Below are positions 46,071-53,071 of a stretch of 64,000 nucleotides of DNA, one piece after another. The position numbers and the translations under genes were made by a program. The DNA comes from Balneolaceae bacterium (GTDB lineage: Bacteria; Bacteroidota; Rhodothermia; Balneolales; Balneolaceae). The stretch spans positions 248,001 through 312,000 of the forward strand of contig JAEPNO010000001.1 of assembly GCA_017643365.1 (NCBI GenBank). The letters are read 5' to 3'. Each line of letters begins with the position of its first letter. The first letter of the stretch is position 1. The notes beneath the pieces are model-generated. The model had not been told where the DNA came from. It saw only the letters and a list, made by a program, of their open reading frames with translations, and did no database searches.

Positions 46071-46868
46071 ATGCGTACATCAATTCTAAATATTCTATGT
46101 TTTCTTATCTCTTTAGTAGTACTGGTGTGGGGTGCGCTACTTGTTACAGGGTATACCCAATATGATCTAATTCCTTCTAGATTAGCATTCTTGAATATCC
46201 CAAGCCTTGCTATCGTTTTCGGGGGTATCACCGCTAGTGTATTTATTAGTTACCCGTTTAATAGCGTAGTTAAAGCGCTGGTTGAAAGCACCAAACTCTT
46301 TTCCTATAGTACCATCACCCATGAAGTGCTGGAAGAAGACATCCAAAGAGTGATGGATTGGCAGAAGATGATCAAACAAGATAAATATGCGGCAGTGAAT
46401 CAATTAAGCGAAGAATATGCTGATCGATTCGAAGGCTATTTATTCTCCATTCTCGACACCAATTACGACACTGAAGATTTACGCGAGCTTGGCGAAATCA
46501 ATATCGAAGAAAATTATAGTCGCCAGCAGATGGTAAATCAGATAATTGCCAGTATGGGTAAAACCTCACCGGTTTTTGGTATGCTGGGTACACTTTTTGG
46601 GTTGATTGTGATCTTATCCGGATTTAGTGAAGTGGAATCATTATTAAGTGGATTAGGAGCTGCTTTAATGACAACATTGTATGGAATCCTGATCGGAAAC
46701 TTCATTTTCACACCTATGGCTAAGAAGATGAACAATGTTGCCTCACTTCGATATTTTAGAGAGAAGCTAATTCTGGAGGGCATCATTCTTATCGAAGAAC
46801 AAAAAACATCTCTACAAATTTACGATAAGCTACAGGCACATATGCGCCGCAACAAAAATATGCTTTAA
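46071..46868 (+). CDS. MotA/TolQ/ExbB-family stator subunit, MotA-like
   Basis: A 265-aa inner-membrane protein of MotA layout: TM helices at about 6-26, 42-62, 165-188 and 195-216, with a ~95-residue cytoplasmic loop between the second and third and a cytoplasmic tail. SLAIVFGGITASVFISYP matches the MotA helix 2 signature (SLxIVxGGTxxAxxISxP), and MGKTSPVFGMLGTLFGLIVI matches helix 3. The two conserved prolines are present at P167 and P215, spaced as in E. coli MotA (P173, P222). These position the ion path with the MotB Asp. The long loop and size favour MotA over ExbB/TolQ/GldL. Placed six bases after the TPR gene and ten before MotB. Confidence 0.88.
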   Translation: MRTSILNILCFLISLVVLVWGALLVTGYTQYDLIPSRLAFLNIPSLAIVFGGITASVFISYPFNSVVKALVESTKLFSYSTITHEVLEEDIQRVMDWQKMIKQDKYAAVNQLSEEYADRFEGYLFSILDTNYDTEDLRELGEINIEENYSRQQMVNQIIASMGKTSPVFGMLGTLFGLIVILSGFSEVESLLSGLGAALMTTLYGILIGNFIFTPMAKKMNNVASLRYFREKLILEGIILIEEQKTSLQIYDKLQAHMRRNKNML

Positions 46869-46878
46869 GTGGGTTGGT

Positions 46879-48762
46879 TTGAAGAAAAAGAAACCCATAC
46901 GGATTAAATACTCCCTTTTTCCGATCCAAGATGAAGAATCGGAAGATGATGATAGCTGGCAAGTTAGCTACCTCGATATCATTACGATCGTTTTAGGATT
47001 TCTGATCATTCTCCTTTCTGTCTCTCAAATTACTAAATCAGAATTCTCTTCCCTTTCCTCAATATTTGGGAAACTTGCGGATGAAACGGAGTTTCTAACC
47101 ACACCAATTGGTGCTATTGAAAGCGAGTTATTCGAACTGCTTCAGTCTGAAATAGAAGCCGGTAATCTTGAGATTATTCGCGATTTAAATGACTTGAGAA
47201 TTCGTTTTAAAAGTGATGATTTATACGAACCGGGTAGAGCGACCTTTGATTCTGAATCGGAGCAGCTATTGAATACGGTGCTTATTGCTTTACAGCAATT
47301 GGAATACAACGATTTCAGTATTGATGTTGAAGGTCACACCGATAACACCCCAATCTCGTCGGTTGCTTATCCATCGAATTGGGAGCTGTCAACAGCCCGG
47401 GCGGCCAATGTAGTTAAATATTTTAATGATTCTGGAATACCGGCCAATCGTTTGAAAGCATCCGGTTATGCGGATTCTCGCCCTGTTATTGAATACGATT
47501 CCTTAGGTTTTCCTTTTGCCGCGAGTAAGGATAAAAATCGTCGGGTAGTACTTCGACTTTATTATTCTTCGGATAATCTGAAAGAAGAAATTCTAACTCA
47601 GCCTGAAACAGAACAAGAATTGCTAGCTGAAGAAACCAACCAAAGTGAAAGTATTGAAGGCGTAATCCCGGAAATCTCTGATCTCCCTCCTCCTGCTCAA
47701 ACTGAGAATGTTGTTGTATTAGCGGATCAACCGGCATTGCTAACGGTGATGGAAGAAAATCGAATTCAAGAGCAACTTGAAGCAGAACGTGCTGCTGCAG
47801 AACAACGATCTCAGGAAACGGAATCAGAGCCTCAAACTCGGAATAACGAAGCTCGACCAGAGACAACTACTCCTGTTGATACACCGACTGAAAATCAGAC
47901 TGAAAGTGAGCCTGAAGTTACTCAACCAGTGCAAGAACAAATAACAGAACCGGAGCCCGAACCTGCTCCCCCACCAGCGCCTACAAACGCAATGCCTTCG
48001 TTGCTTAAAGTGGATGCACGTTGCCAGTACTCCGTGCAATTAGGCGAATATGGTTCTTTGCAAAACGCATTTCAACGTGCTGAGTCGATAGAGTCTTCAA
48101 ACCTCTCTGATATCATGCTAACTTATAATACTAATGAGTACTCGGTTCGAACTGCTCCCATTTCTTCGTTCTCAGAGGTTTTATCGCTACGTGATGAGCT
48201 TTCAACACGATTTAATGATAAGAACGTGAGTGTGGTGCATCAGTGCTACAATAATACCATAAAGCGCCCGAAAGCAGTGAGGTATCTAATTCAGTTCGGC
48301 GCTTTTCAGAATCGTGCTACTGGTTTGGATTACACCATTGAGCTACTAGATCAATATGGTGTTCAGGCTTATATGAACCGGGTTTCAGATACTTTTAACG
48401 TGTTAACTGGACCTTATGAGTCGAGAGAAGAAGTATTAAGCCAGTTACGAGCTTTCCGCGAAATGGGAATTTCATCTAATCTCTTTATCCGCCATCAACC
48501 GGAAACTGCTGCACCCTATAAATATGCATATCAGATAGAAGTTGCTCAGCGTAACTCTCAACAGGAAGCAAATGAATTAGCGCAACAAGTGCGCTCAAGA
48601 ACCGGAATAAATACTCGAGTTGAAGAACTTGTATCCGGGCGATTTTCTGTAATGACGGGGCAGTCAGTAAATAAAAACGAAACTCAGACAATTTTCAATC
48701 GCCTGTTAAACTCTGGCTTTTCAATAGATCCCGTGATCTTTTATCTAGAGTATATTCCTTAA
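46879..48762 (+). CDS. MotB-like stator subunit with OmpA and three SPOR domains
   Basis: A 627-aa stator partner. Start TTG 46879, basic N-terminus, then a single TM helix WQVSYLDIITIVLGFLIILL with the ion-binding Asp at D33 (YLD, the position of MotB D32). A plug/linker (SSIFGKLADETEFLTTP) is followed by an OmpA peptidoglycan-binding domain at about 110-235 (IDVEGHTDNTPISS, WELSTARAANVVKYF, NRRVVLRLYY). A Glu/Pro/Gln-rich linker (about 240-375) leads to three SPOR domains, starting near 382 (CQYSVQLGEYGSLQNAFQRA), 468 (YLIQFGAFQNRATGLDYTIE) and 548 (YAYQIEVAQRNSQQEANELA). SPOR domains bind denuded glycan strands. The combination would anchor the stator doubly. Typical MotB is about 300 aa; the extension is unusual. 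It is the last gene of the run. Confidence 0.87.
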   Translation: MKKKKPIRIKYSLFPIQDEESEDDDSWQVSYLDIITIVLGFLIILLSVSQITKSEFSSLSSIFGKLADETEFLTTPIGAIESELFELLQSEIEAGNLEIIRDLNDLRIRFKSDDLYEPGRATFDSESEQLLNTVLIALQQLEYNDFSIDVEGHTDNTPISSVAYPSNWELSTARAANVVKYFNDSGIPANRLKASGYADSRPVIEYDSLGFPFAASKDKNRRVVLRLYYSSDNLKEEILTQPETEQELLAEETNQSESIEGVIPEISDLPPPAQTENVVVLADQPALLTVMEENRIQEQLEAERAAAEQRSQETESEPQTRNNEARPETTTPVDTPTENQTESEPEVTQPVQEQITEPEPEPAPPPAPTNAMPSLLKVDARCQYSVQLGEYGSLQNAFQRAESIESSNLSDIMLTYNTNEYSVRTAPISSFSEVLSLRDELSTRFNDKNVSVVHQCYNNTIKRPKAVRYLIQFGAFQNRATGLDYTIELLDQYGVQAYMNRVSDTFNVLTGPYESREEVLSQLRAFREMGISSNLFIRHQPETAAPYKYAYQIEVAQRNSQQEANELAQQVRSRTGINTRVEELVSGRFSVMTGQSVNKNETQTIFNRLLNSGFSIDPVIFYLEYIP

Positions 48763-48779
48763 CTAAGTAAGCTAATCTT

Positions 48780-49193
48780 TCACTTATCGAGTATTAATAA
48801 CAACTCTTCAGGTGAATAAATGGGTAATTTAGCTTTTACAAAATCCTTTTTATTTCTACTTACAATTCCATCAAGATTTGTATGTACTGCTGACTGATAC
48901 AAAACTGCGTCTTCGTAGTCACTAAACATTAATTCAGTAGCCTCTTCCAGAACTACCCTACTTACTGATGCAATATTGAACAGAGAAAGTATTTTTTTGA
49001 TCGCCAAATTTGCTGTCTTTCTATTCGTCTCTTTTTCTACTAAATAATAAATAGTAGTAATAGTAGTTGCTCCCAGCCATCCAACTAATACTTGTTGTTC
49101 AACCACAGCAACCAATGCTGAAGAAAACTTAAAATGCGGTTCGCGTTTTAATAAAACATCCAAGATGATGTTGGTATCAAAGAGGATATTCAT
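48780..49193 (-). CDS. PIN-domain toxin (VapC-like)
   Basis: A 137-aa PIN-domain ribonuclease, probable toxin of a type II toxin-antitoxin pair. The N-terminus MNILFDTNIILDVLLKREPH contains the first catalytic Asp (D6) with the DTN motif; further acidic residues lie in YYLVEKETN, SDYEDAVLYQSA and TNLDGIVSRNKKDF, fitting the four-acid PIN active site. Length is typical. Its start overlaps the antitoxin stop by four bases (ATGA on the minus strand), so it is translated downstream of the antitoxin. The pair faces the motor operon tail to tail, 17 bases away. Confidence 0.88.
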   Translation of the reverse strand: MNILFDTNIILDVLLKREPHFKFSSALVAVVEQQVLVGWLGATTITTIYYLVEKETNRKTANLAIKKILSLFNIASVSRVVLEEATELMFSDYEDAVLYQSAVHTNLDGIVSRNKKDFVKAKLPIYSPEELLLILDK

Positions 49194-49435
49194 TTCAAAT
49201 ATTTGTCGTGTAAATGGCTTCTATAGTCCTTTTCATCTAGTTTTGAACCCTTCACTACACCACTTAACGATTGCGTGACTGGAGGAAGATTTTCGATAAG
49301 TGGATCAATTTCCGAGTCGATTGCTTTGAAATAGTCTGCTACCAATTTTGAAACCGATGTACCATTTTTAGTAGCATATTTTTTTGCCCGTTCAATCAGT
49401 TTCTTTTCAATTCGTAAAGTGAGTTTATCAGACAT
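49190..49435 (-). CDS. Antitoxin of the PIN pair (DUF6364-like)
   Basis: An 81-aa protein whose N-terminus MSDKLTLRIEKKLIERAKKY with KNGTSVSKLVADYF is a ribbon-helix-helix DNA-binding pattern as in DUF6364-type antitoxins; the C-terminal tail (VVKGSKLDEKDYRSHLHDKY) would wrap the toxin. I chose the ATG at 49435 over the in-frame start at 49444. RHH antitoxins usually repress their own operon, so the AT-rich 49436-49500 stretch is the likely operator. The gene order is antitoxin then toxin. Confidence 0.82.
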   Translation of the reverse strand: MSDKLTLRIEKKLIERAKKYATKNGTSVSKLVADYFKAIDSEIDPLIENLPPVTQSLSGVVKGSKLDEKDYRSHLHDKYLK

Positions 49436-49536
49436 GACGTACAATTAATTATTTTCTATACGTCAATTTATAGCAATGCTCTTTGAATCTCAACTTAGAA
49501 TATGAGTCATTCACTGTTTAGTTAGAGCCATTCCAT

Positions 49537-49569
49537 AAAAAAACCCGAAACTCTTTCGAGCCCGGGTTT
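49537..49569 (-). terminator. Intrinsic terminator after the pdh operon (minus strand)
   Basis: On the minus strand AAACCCG, then GG, CTC GAAA GAG, TTT and CGGGTTT form an interrupted stem (49541-49569) followed by a T-run (plus strand A-run 49537-49543). It lies 33 bases past the E2 stop. Confidence 0.8.
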
Positions 49570-49601
49570 AAATTCTGTTGATAAGTCTTATCTACAAAGA
49601 C

Positions 49602-50864
49602 TTACAACAACATTGAAAGTGGATTTTCGATCAAGTTACGAACGGTATTCAAAAACTGAGCTGCTTTTGCTCCATCCACTACACGGTGATCACTTGATAA
49701 GGTAACTTTCATACGCTTACCGGGCACTATTTCACCGTTTTCTACAACAGGCACGTCACGAATAGCCCCAACTGCAAGAATACAGGCATTTGGTGGGTTG
49801 ATGATGGCCGTAAACTCTTCGATGCCAAACATGCCTAAGTTACTGATGGTAAACGTACTACCTTCCATTTGATCCGGTTGCAGCTTACGATCACGTGCTA
49901 AACCAGCAAGCTCTCGGGTTTCAGCTGAAATCTGGGATAACCCTTTTTTGTCGGCGTGATTTATAACCGGTGTCATCAAACCTTCGTCAATAGCTACAGC
50001 AACGGCGATATTCACATCACCGTGTTGCATAATCACATCGTCCATCCAGGAACTGTTAATATCCTGATGACGAGTTAATGCCACCGCACAAGCTTTCACT
50101 ACAATATCGTTAAAGCTGATACGAACATCGTTGGCATCGTTCATCGTTTTTCGGGCTGCAAATGCCGCTTTCATATCGATGTCGATGGTTTCGTAGAAAT
50201 GAGGATTTGTGAACTTGCTTTCCGATAAACGGCGAGCAATCACTTTTCTCATTTGTGAGATTTTCACCTCTTTGCTTTCTAAACTCTCGAAGGTTTGCTT
50301 CGATGCAGGCTTACTATCGCTTGATGAAGATGCAGCAGGTTTAGTAAGTCCACCGCTTGGAGAATAAGACTCCACATCCTTTTTGATGATTCGTCCATCT
50401 GGACCTGAACCATTCACATCACTTAAATTAATGCCTTTATCTTCAGCTATTTTCTTAGCCAATGGAGAAGCTTTTACTCGGCCATCGTCACTATCTGAAG
50501 ATGAATCAGAAGTACTAGCCTCTTCTTTCTCTTCAGGCTTTTCTTCCGTTTTTTCTTCGGTAGATTCACTACTACCCGATGAATCAGTATTTCCGGCTCC
50601 ATCCAAAATATCTGAAATATCTTCGCCTTCATCTCCAATTACAGCGATTAAGCCACCTAAGGGTACTGCATCGCCTTCACCCGGAATAATTTTTAAGATA
50701 GTTCCGTCATCAAACACTTCCACATCCATAGTGGCTTTGTCGGTTTCAACTTCAGCGATTATATCGCCGGCCGAAACGGTGTCACCTTCTTGTACATTCC
50801 ATTTCGCGATAACCCCTTCTTCCATGGTATCGCTAAGCTTGGGCATTTCAATTTTAATAGCCAT
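49602..50864 (-). CDS. pdhC: Pyruvate dehydrogenase E2, dihydrolipoamide acetyltransferase
   Basis: E2 core of the pyruvate dehydrogenase complex, 420 aa, cytoplasmic. An N-terminal lipoyl domain (about 1-80) carries the lipoylated lysine at K43 in ETDKATMDV. A Ser/Glu/Asp-rich linker leads to the E1/E3-binding domain (VKASPLAKKIAEDKGINLSD, near 130-165), and the C-terminal catalytic domain contains the active-site motif SSDHRVVDGAKAAQFLN near the end. There is a single lipoyl domain, as in many bacteria. The order pdhA-pdhB-pdhC is by minus-strand transcription, with 22 bases between pdhB and this gene. E3 (lipoamide dehydrogenase) is not in the window. Confidence 0.96.
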   Translation of the reverse strand: MAIKIEMPKLSDTMEEGVIAKWNVQEGDTVSAGDIIAEVETDKATMDVEVFDDGTILKIIPGEGDAVPLGGLIAVIGDEGEDISDILDGAGNTDSSGSSESTEEKTEEKPEEKEEASTSDSSSDSDDGRVKASPLAKKIAEDKGINLSDVNGSGPDGRIIKKDVESYSPSGGLTKPAASSSSDSKPASKQTFESLESKEVKISQMRKVIARRLSESKFTNPHFYETIDIDMKAAFAARKTMNDANDVRISFNDIVVKACAVALTRHQDINSSWMDDVIMQHGDVNIAVAVAIDEGLMTPVINHADKKGLSQISAETRELAGLARDRKLQPDQMEGSTFTISNLGMFGIEEFTAIINPPNACILAVGAIRDVPVVENGEIVPGKRMKVTLSSDHRVVDGAKAAQFLNTVRNLIENPLSMLL

Positions 50865-50886
50865 AATGAGTGATATTTAGCTGATT

Positions 50887-51870
50887 TTAAGTTCTGTAGG
50901 TAACTTGATTAACGGCATCGATAACCTGTTTCGGGCTAGGGAACCAGGCATCAAATAGTTTTTTAGAAAACGGTGCGTTCACATCCGGCAAACATACTCG
51001 TTGTACGGGTGCATCCAAATAATCGAAAGCTTCGCGTTGGATCAGAAATCCAACTTCAGCAGCCAAACCACCGAATGGATGAGCTTCATCAATCAATACA
51101 CACCGATTCGTCTTTTTGATGGATTCGATTATTAATGGAAGATCAAGCGGCTTAACCGTTCTCGGGTCGATGATCTCACATTCAATTCCATCTTTGGCAA
51201 GCTGATTTGCAGCCTGTACAGCCAAATGATACATCTTTCCGTGCGCAACTAAGGTCACGTCGCTTCCTTCACGCTTGATTTTCCCTTTTCCAATCGGGAT
51301 GATGAAATCTTCAGCGTCAGATACTTCGCCTTTCATGCCATACATCTGCTCCGATTCCATGAAAATAACGGGATTATCATCACGAATTGCAGCTTTCAAT
51401 AAACCTTTTGCATCACCCGGTTCCGATGGATAAATCACCTTTAAACCCGGAAAGTGAGCATACATTGAATCGTAAGCAACTGAGTGAGTTGCGCCTAATT
51501 GTCCTGCTGAAGCATTTGGTCCACGGAATACGATAGGGCAATCAATCTGACCACCGGTCATGTATTTCACTTTGGTGGCGTGGTTAATAATCTGATCGGC
51601 CGCTAGTACGGCGAAATTGAAGGTCATAAACTCAACAATCGGGCGAAGACCGCGCATTGCAGCTCCAACTCCTAATCCGGCAAAACCAAGCTCCGAAATC
51701 GGAGTATCGATTACACGTTTGAATCCATATTTGTCTAGGAGTCCTTCGGTTACTTTGTAAGCGCCATTGTATTCGGCTACTTCTTCTCCCATGATGAAGA
51801 CACGCTCATCGCGCCCCATTTCTTCATCAATTGCATGTTTTAAAGCTTCTCTAAATTGTAATTCTGCCAT
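50887..51870 (-). CDS. pdhB: Pyruvate dehydrogenase E1 beta subunit
   Basis: The 327-aa beta subunit of the thiamine-diphosphate-dependent E1 component, which decarboxylates pyruvate and reductively acetylates E2. Family landmarks: MAELQFREALKHAIDEEMGR at the start, VFIMGEEVAEYNGAYKVTEG, RVIDTPISELGFAGLGVGAA, EFMTFNFAVLAADQIINHAT, and the C-terminal IDEAHPFGGLAAEVGFLIQ. Length is typical. It follows pdhA by 12 bases and is co-transcribed with it. Confidence 0.96.
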   Translation of the reverse strand: MAELQFREALKHAIDEEMGRDERVFIMGEEVAEYNGAYKVTEGLLDKYGFKRVIDTPISELGFAGLGVGAAMRGLRPIVEFMTFNFAVLAADQIINHATKVKYMTGGQIDCPIVFRGPNASAGQLGATHSVAYDSMYAHFPGLKVIYPSEPGDAKGLLKAAIRDDNPVIFMESEQMYGMKGEVSDAEDFIIPIGKGKIKREGSDVTLVAHGKMYHLAVQAANQLAKDGIECEIIDPRTVKPLDLPLIIESIKKTNRCVLIDEAHPFGGLAAEVGFLIQREAFDYLDAPVQRVCLPDVNAPFSKKLFDAWFPSPKQVIDAVNQVTYRT

Positions 51871-51882
51871 GAAATTATGTGA

Positions 51883-52983
51883 TTAAACGTGGAAGTAAGG
51901 ATCGTCTTCGGCAAACATATCTTCGTAGAGCTCTTTCTCTTCAGGGAAAGGCGACTCATCCGCGAACTCAACCGCGTCCAGTACTTCTTGTTCTACCTTG
52001 TCTTCGATTTCTTTTAATTGATCTTCATTTGTGAGCTCGTTATCCAGCATGTATGTCTTCAAACGCTGGATAGGATCGATGGTCTTATACTCTTCAAGCT
52101 CTTCTTTAGTACGATATTTCTGTGGATCTGACATGGAATGACCGCGGTAACGGTAAGTTCTGATCTCCACAAACCAAGGTTCTGAGTTTTCGCGCACATC
52201 GTCGGCAATTTCTTTCATTTTCTCATACACAGAGAAAACATCCATTCCGTTGATTACCGCACTTTTCATATCGTAGCCTTTAGCTCGGTCTACAATTTGT
52301 GCCACGGTATGGCGAGCTGCAGCCGTACCCATCGAGTACCCGTTGTTCTCAACAACAAATACCGCCGGTAGCTTCCAAAGCTGAGCCAGGTTTAGGGTTT
52401 CGTGCAATGCACCTTGATCTACGGCTCCATCCCCGAAAAAACAGGTGGAAATATTGCCGTTTGCATTGTACTTGTTGGCAAATGCGAAACCTGCATTAAT
52501 TGGGATATGACCACCTACGATACCGTAGCCACCCCAAAATTTCTTTTTGGCATTGGCAAAGTGCATACTTCCACCTTTACCACGGGAAGAACCGGTTGCT
52601 TTTCCGAAAAGCTCAGCCATTCCTTCTTTCGCAGAAATGCCACGGCACAAACCCCAGCCATGATCGCGATAGGCGGTAATGATATCGTCTTCGTCATCCA
52701 ACGCAAAAGTAGTTCCGGTAGAGATTGCTTCCTGCCCAATGTACAAGTGCAAAAAACCTCCGAATTTCCCTTTTTGATATTGTTGCATCGAGCGTTCCTC
52801 GAAACGACGTTGCAAATACATCTGCTCATACATCGCTAGCAATTGCTCTTCGCTTAATCCTAAATCTTTGTGCGTTTTTTCTGTTGCATCAGGGAGATCC
52901 ACCCCTTTTTGAACTGCTCCTTCATTAACATCGCCGATGCCGGTAGGTGCAAATCTGATTTCTTCCTTTTTCTTTTTTGCCAT
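51883..52983 (-). CDS. pdhA: Pyruvate dehydrogenase E1 alpha subunit
   Basis: The 366-aa alpha subunit of E1, binding thiamine diphosphate. It shows MYEQMYLQRRFEERSMQQYQ, the substrate-channel motif YRDHGWGLCRGISA, GKGGSMHF, the ThDP-binding block beginning FFGDGAVDQGALHETLNLA with GDG, and the phosphorylation-loop equivalent TYRYRGHSMSDPQKYRTKEE. A Lys-rich N-terminus (MAKKKKEEIRFAP) precedes the conserved part. It is the first gene of the pdhA-pdhB-pdhC operon; alaS lies 88 bases upstream on the same strand. Confidence 0.97.
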   Translation of the reverse strand: MAKKKKEEIRFAPTGIGDVNEGAVQKGVDLPDATEKTHKDLGLSEEQLLAMYEQMYLQRRFEERSMQQYQKGKFGGFLHLYIGQEAISTGTTFALDDEDDIITAYRDHGWGLCRGISAKEGMAELFGKATGSSRGKGGSMHFANAKKKFWGGYGIVGGHIPINAGFAFANKYNANGNISTCFFGDGAVDQGALHETLNLAQLWKLPAVFVVENNGYSMGTAAARHTVAQIVDRAKGYDMKSAVINGMDVFSVYEKMKEIADDVRENSEPWFVEIRTYRYRGHSMSDPQKYRTKEELEEYKTIDPIQRLKTYMLDNELTNEDQLKEIEDKVEQEVLDAVEFADESPFPEEKELYEDMFAEDDPYFHV

Positions 52984-53071
52984 AAATATGTTTTTGAAAA
53001 CTCATACCCAAAACGGGCTGAGAATATATCAATTTTTTATCAGAATTCGTGATTGGGTTTGGTAAAGGTCG

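Noticed and set aside
43680-48762. Remnant of a flagellar operon
   Set aside because: No flagellin, hook, rod, FliM/FliN, export (FlhA/B, FliP/Q/R, FliI) or chemotaxis gene accompanies the motor genes, and they are coupled to usher and TPR genes by close spacing.
46071-48762. ExbB/ExbD, TolQ/TolR, GldL/GldM or Zorya (ZorA/ZorB) pair
   Set aside because: MotA-type signatures (GGTxxA helix, paired prolines P167 and P215, long loop), OmpA domain in the partner, and the FliG-like neighbour fit MotAB better; there are no ZorC/D/E-type genes.
50383-50880. 165-codon plus-strand frame opposite pdhC
   Set aside because: It is the antisense of the Ser/Glu/Asp-rich linker and lipoyl domain; Ser/Pro-rich product without family features.
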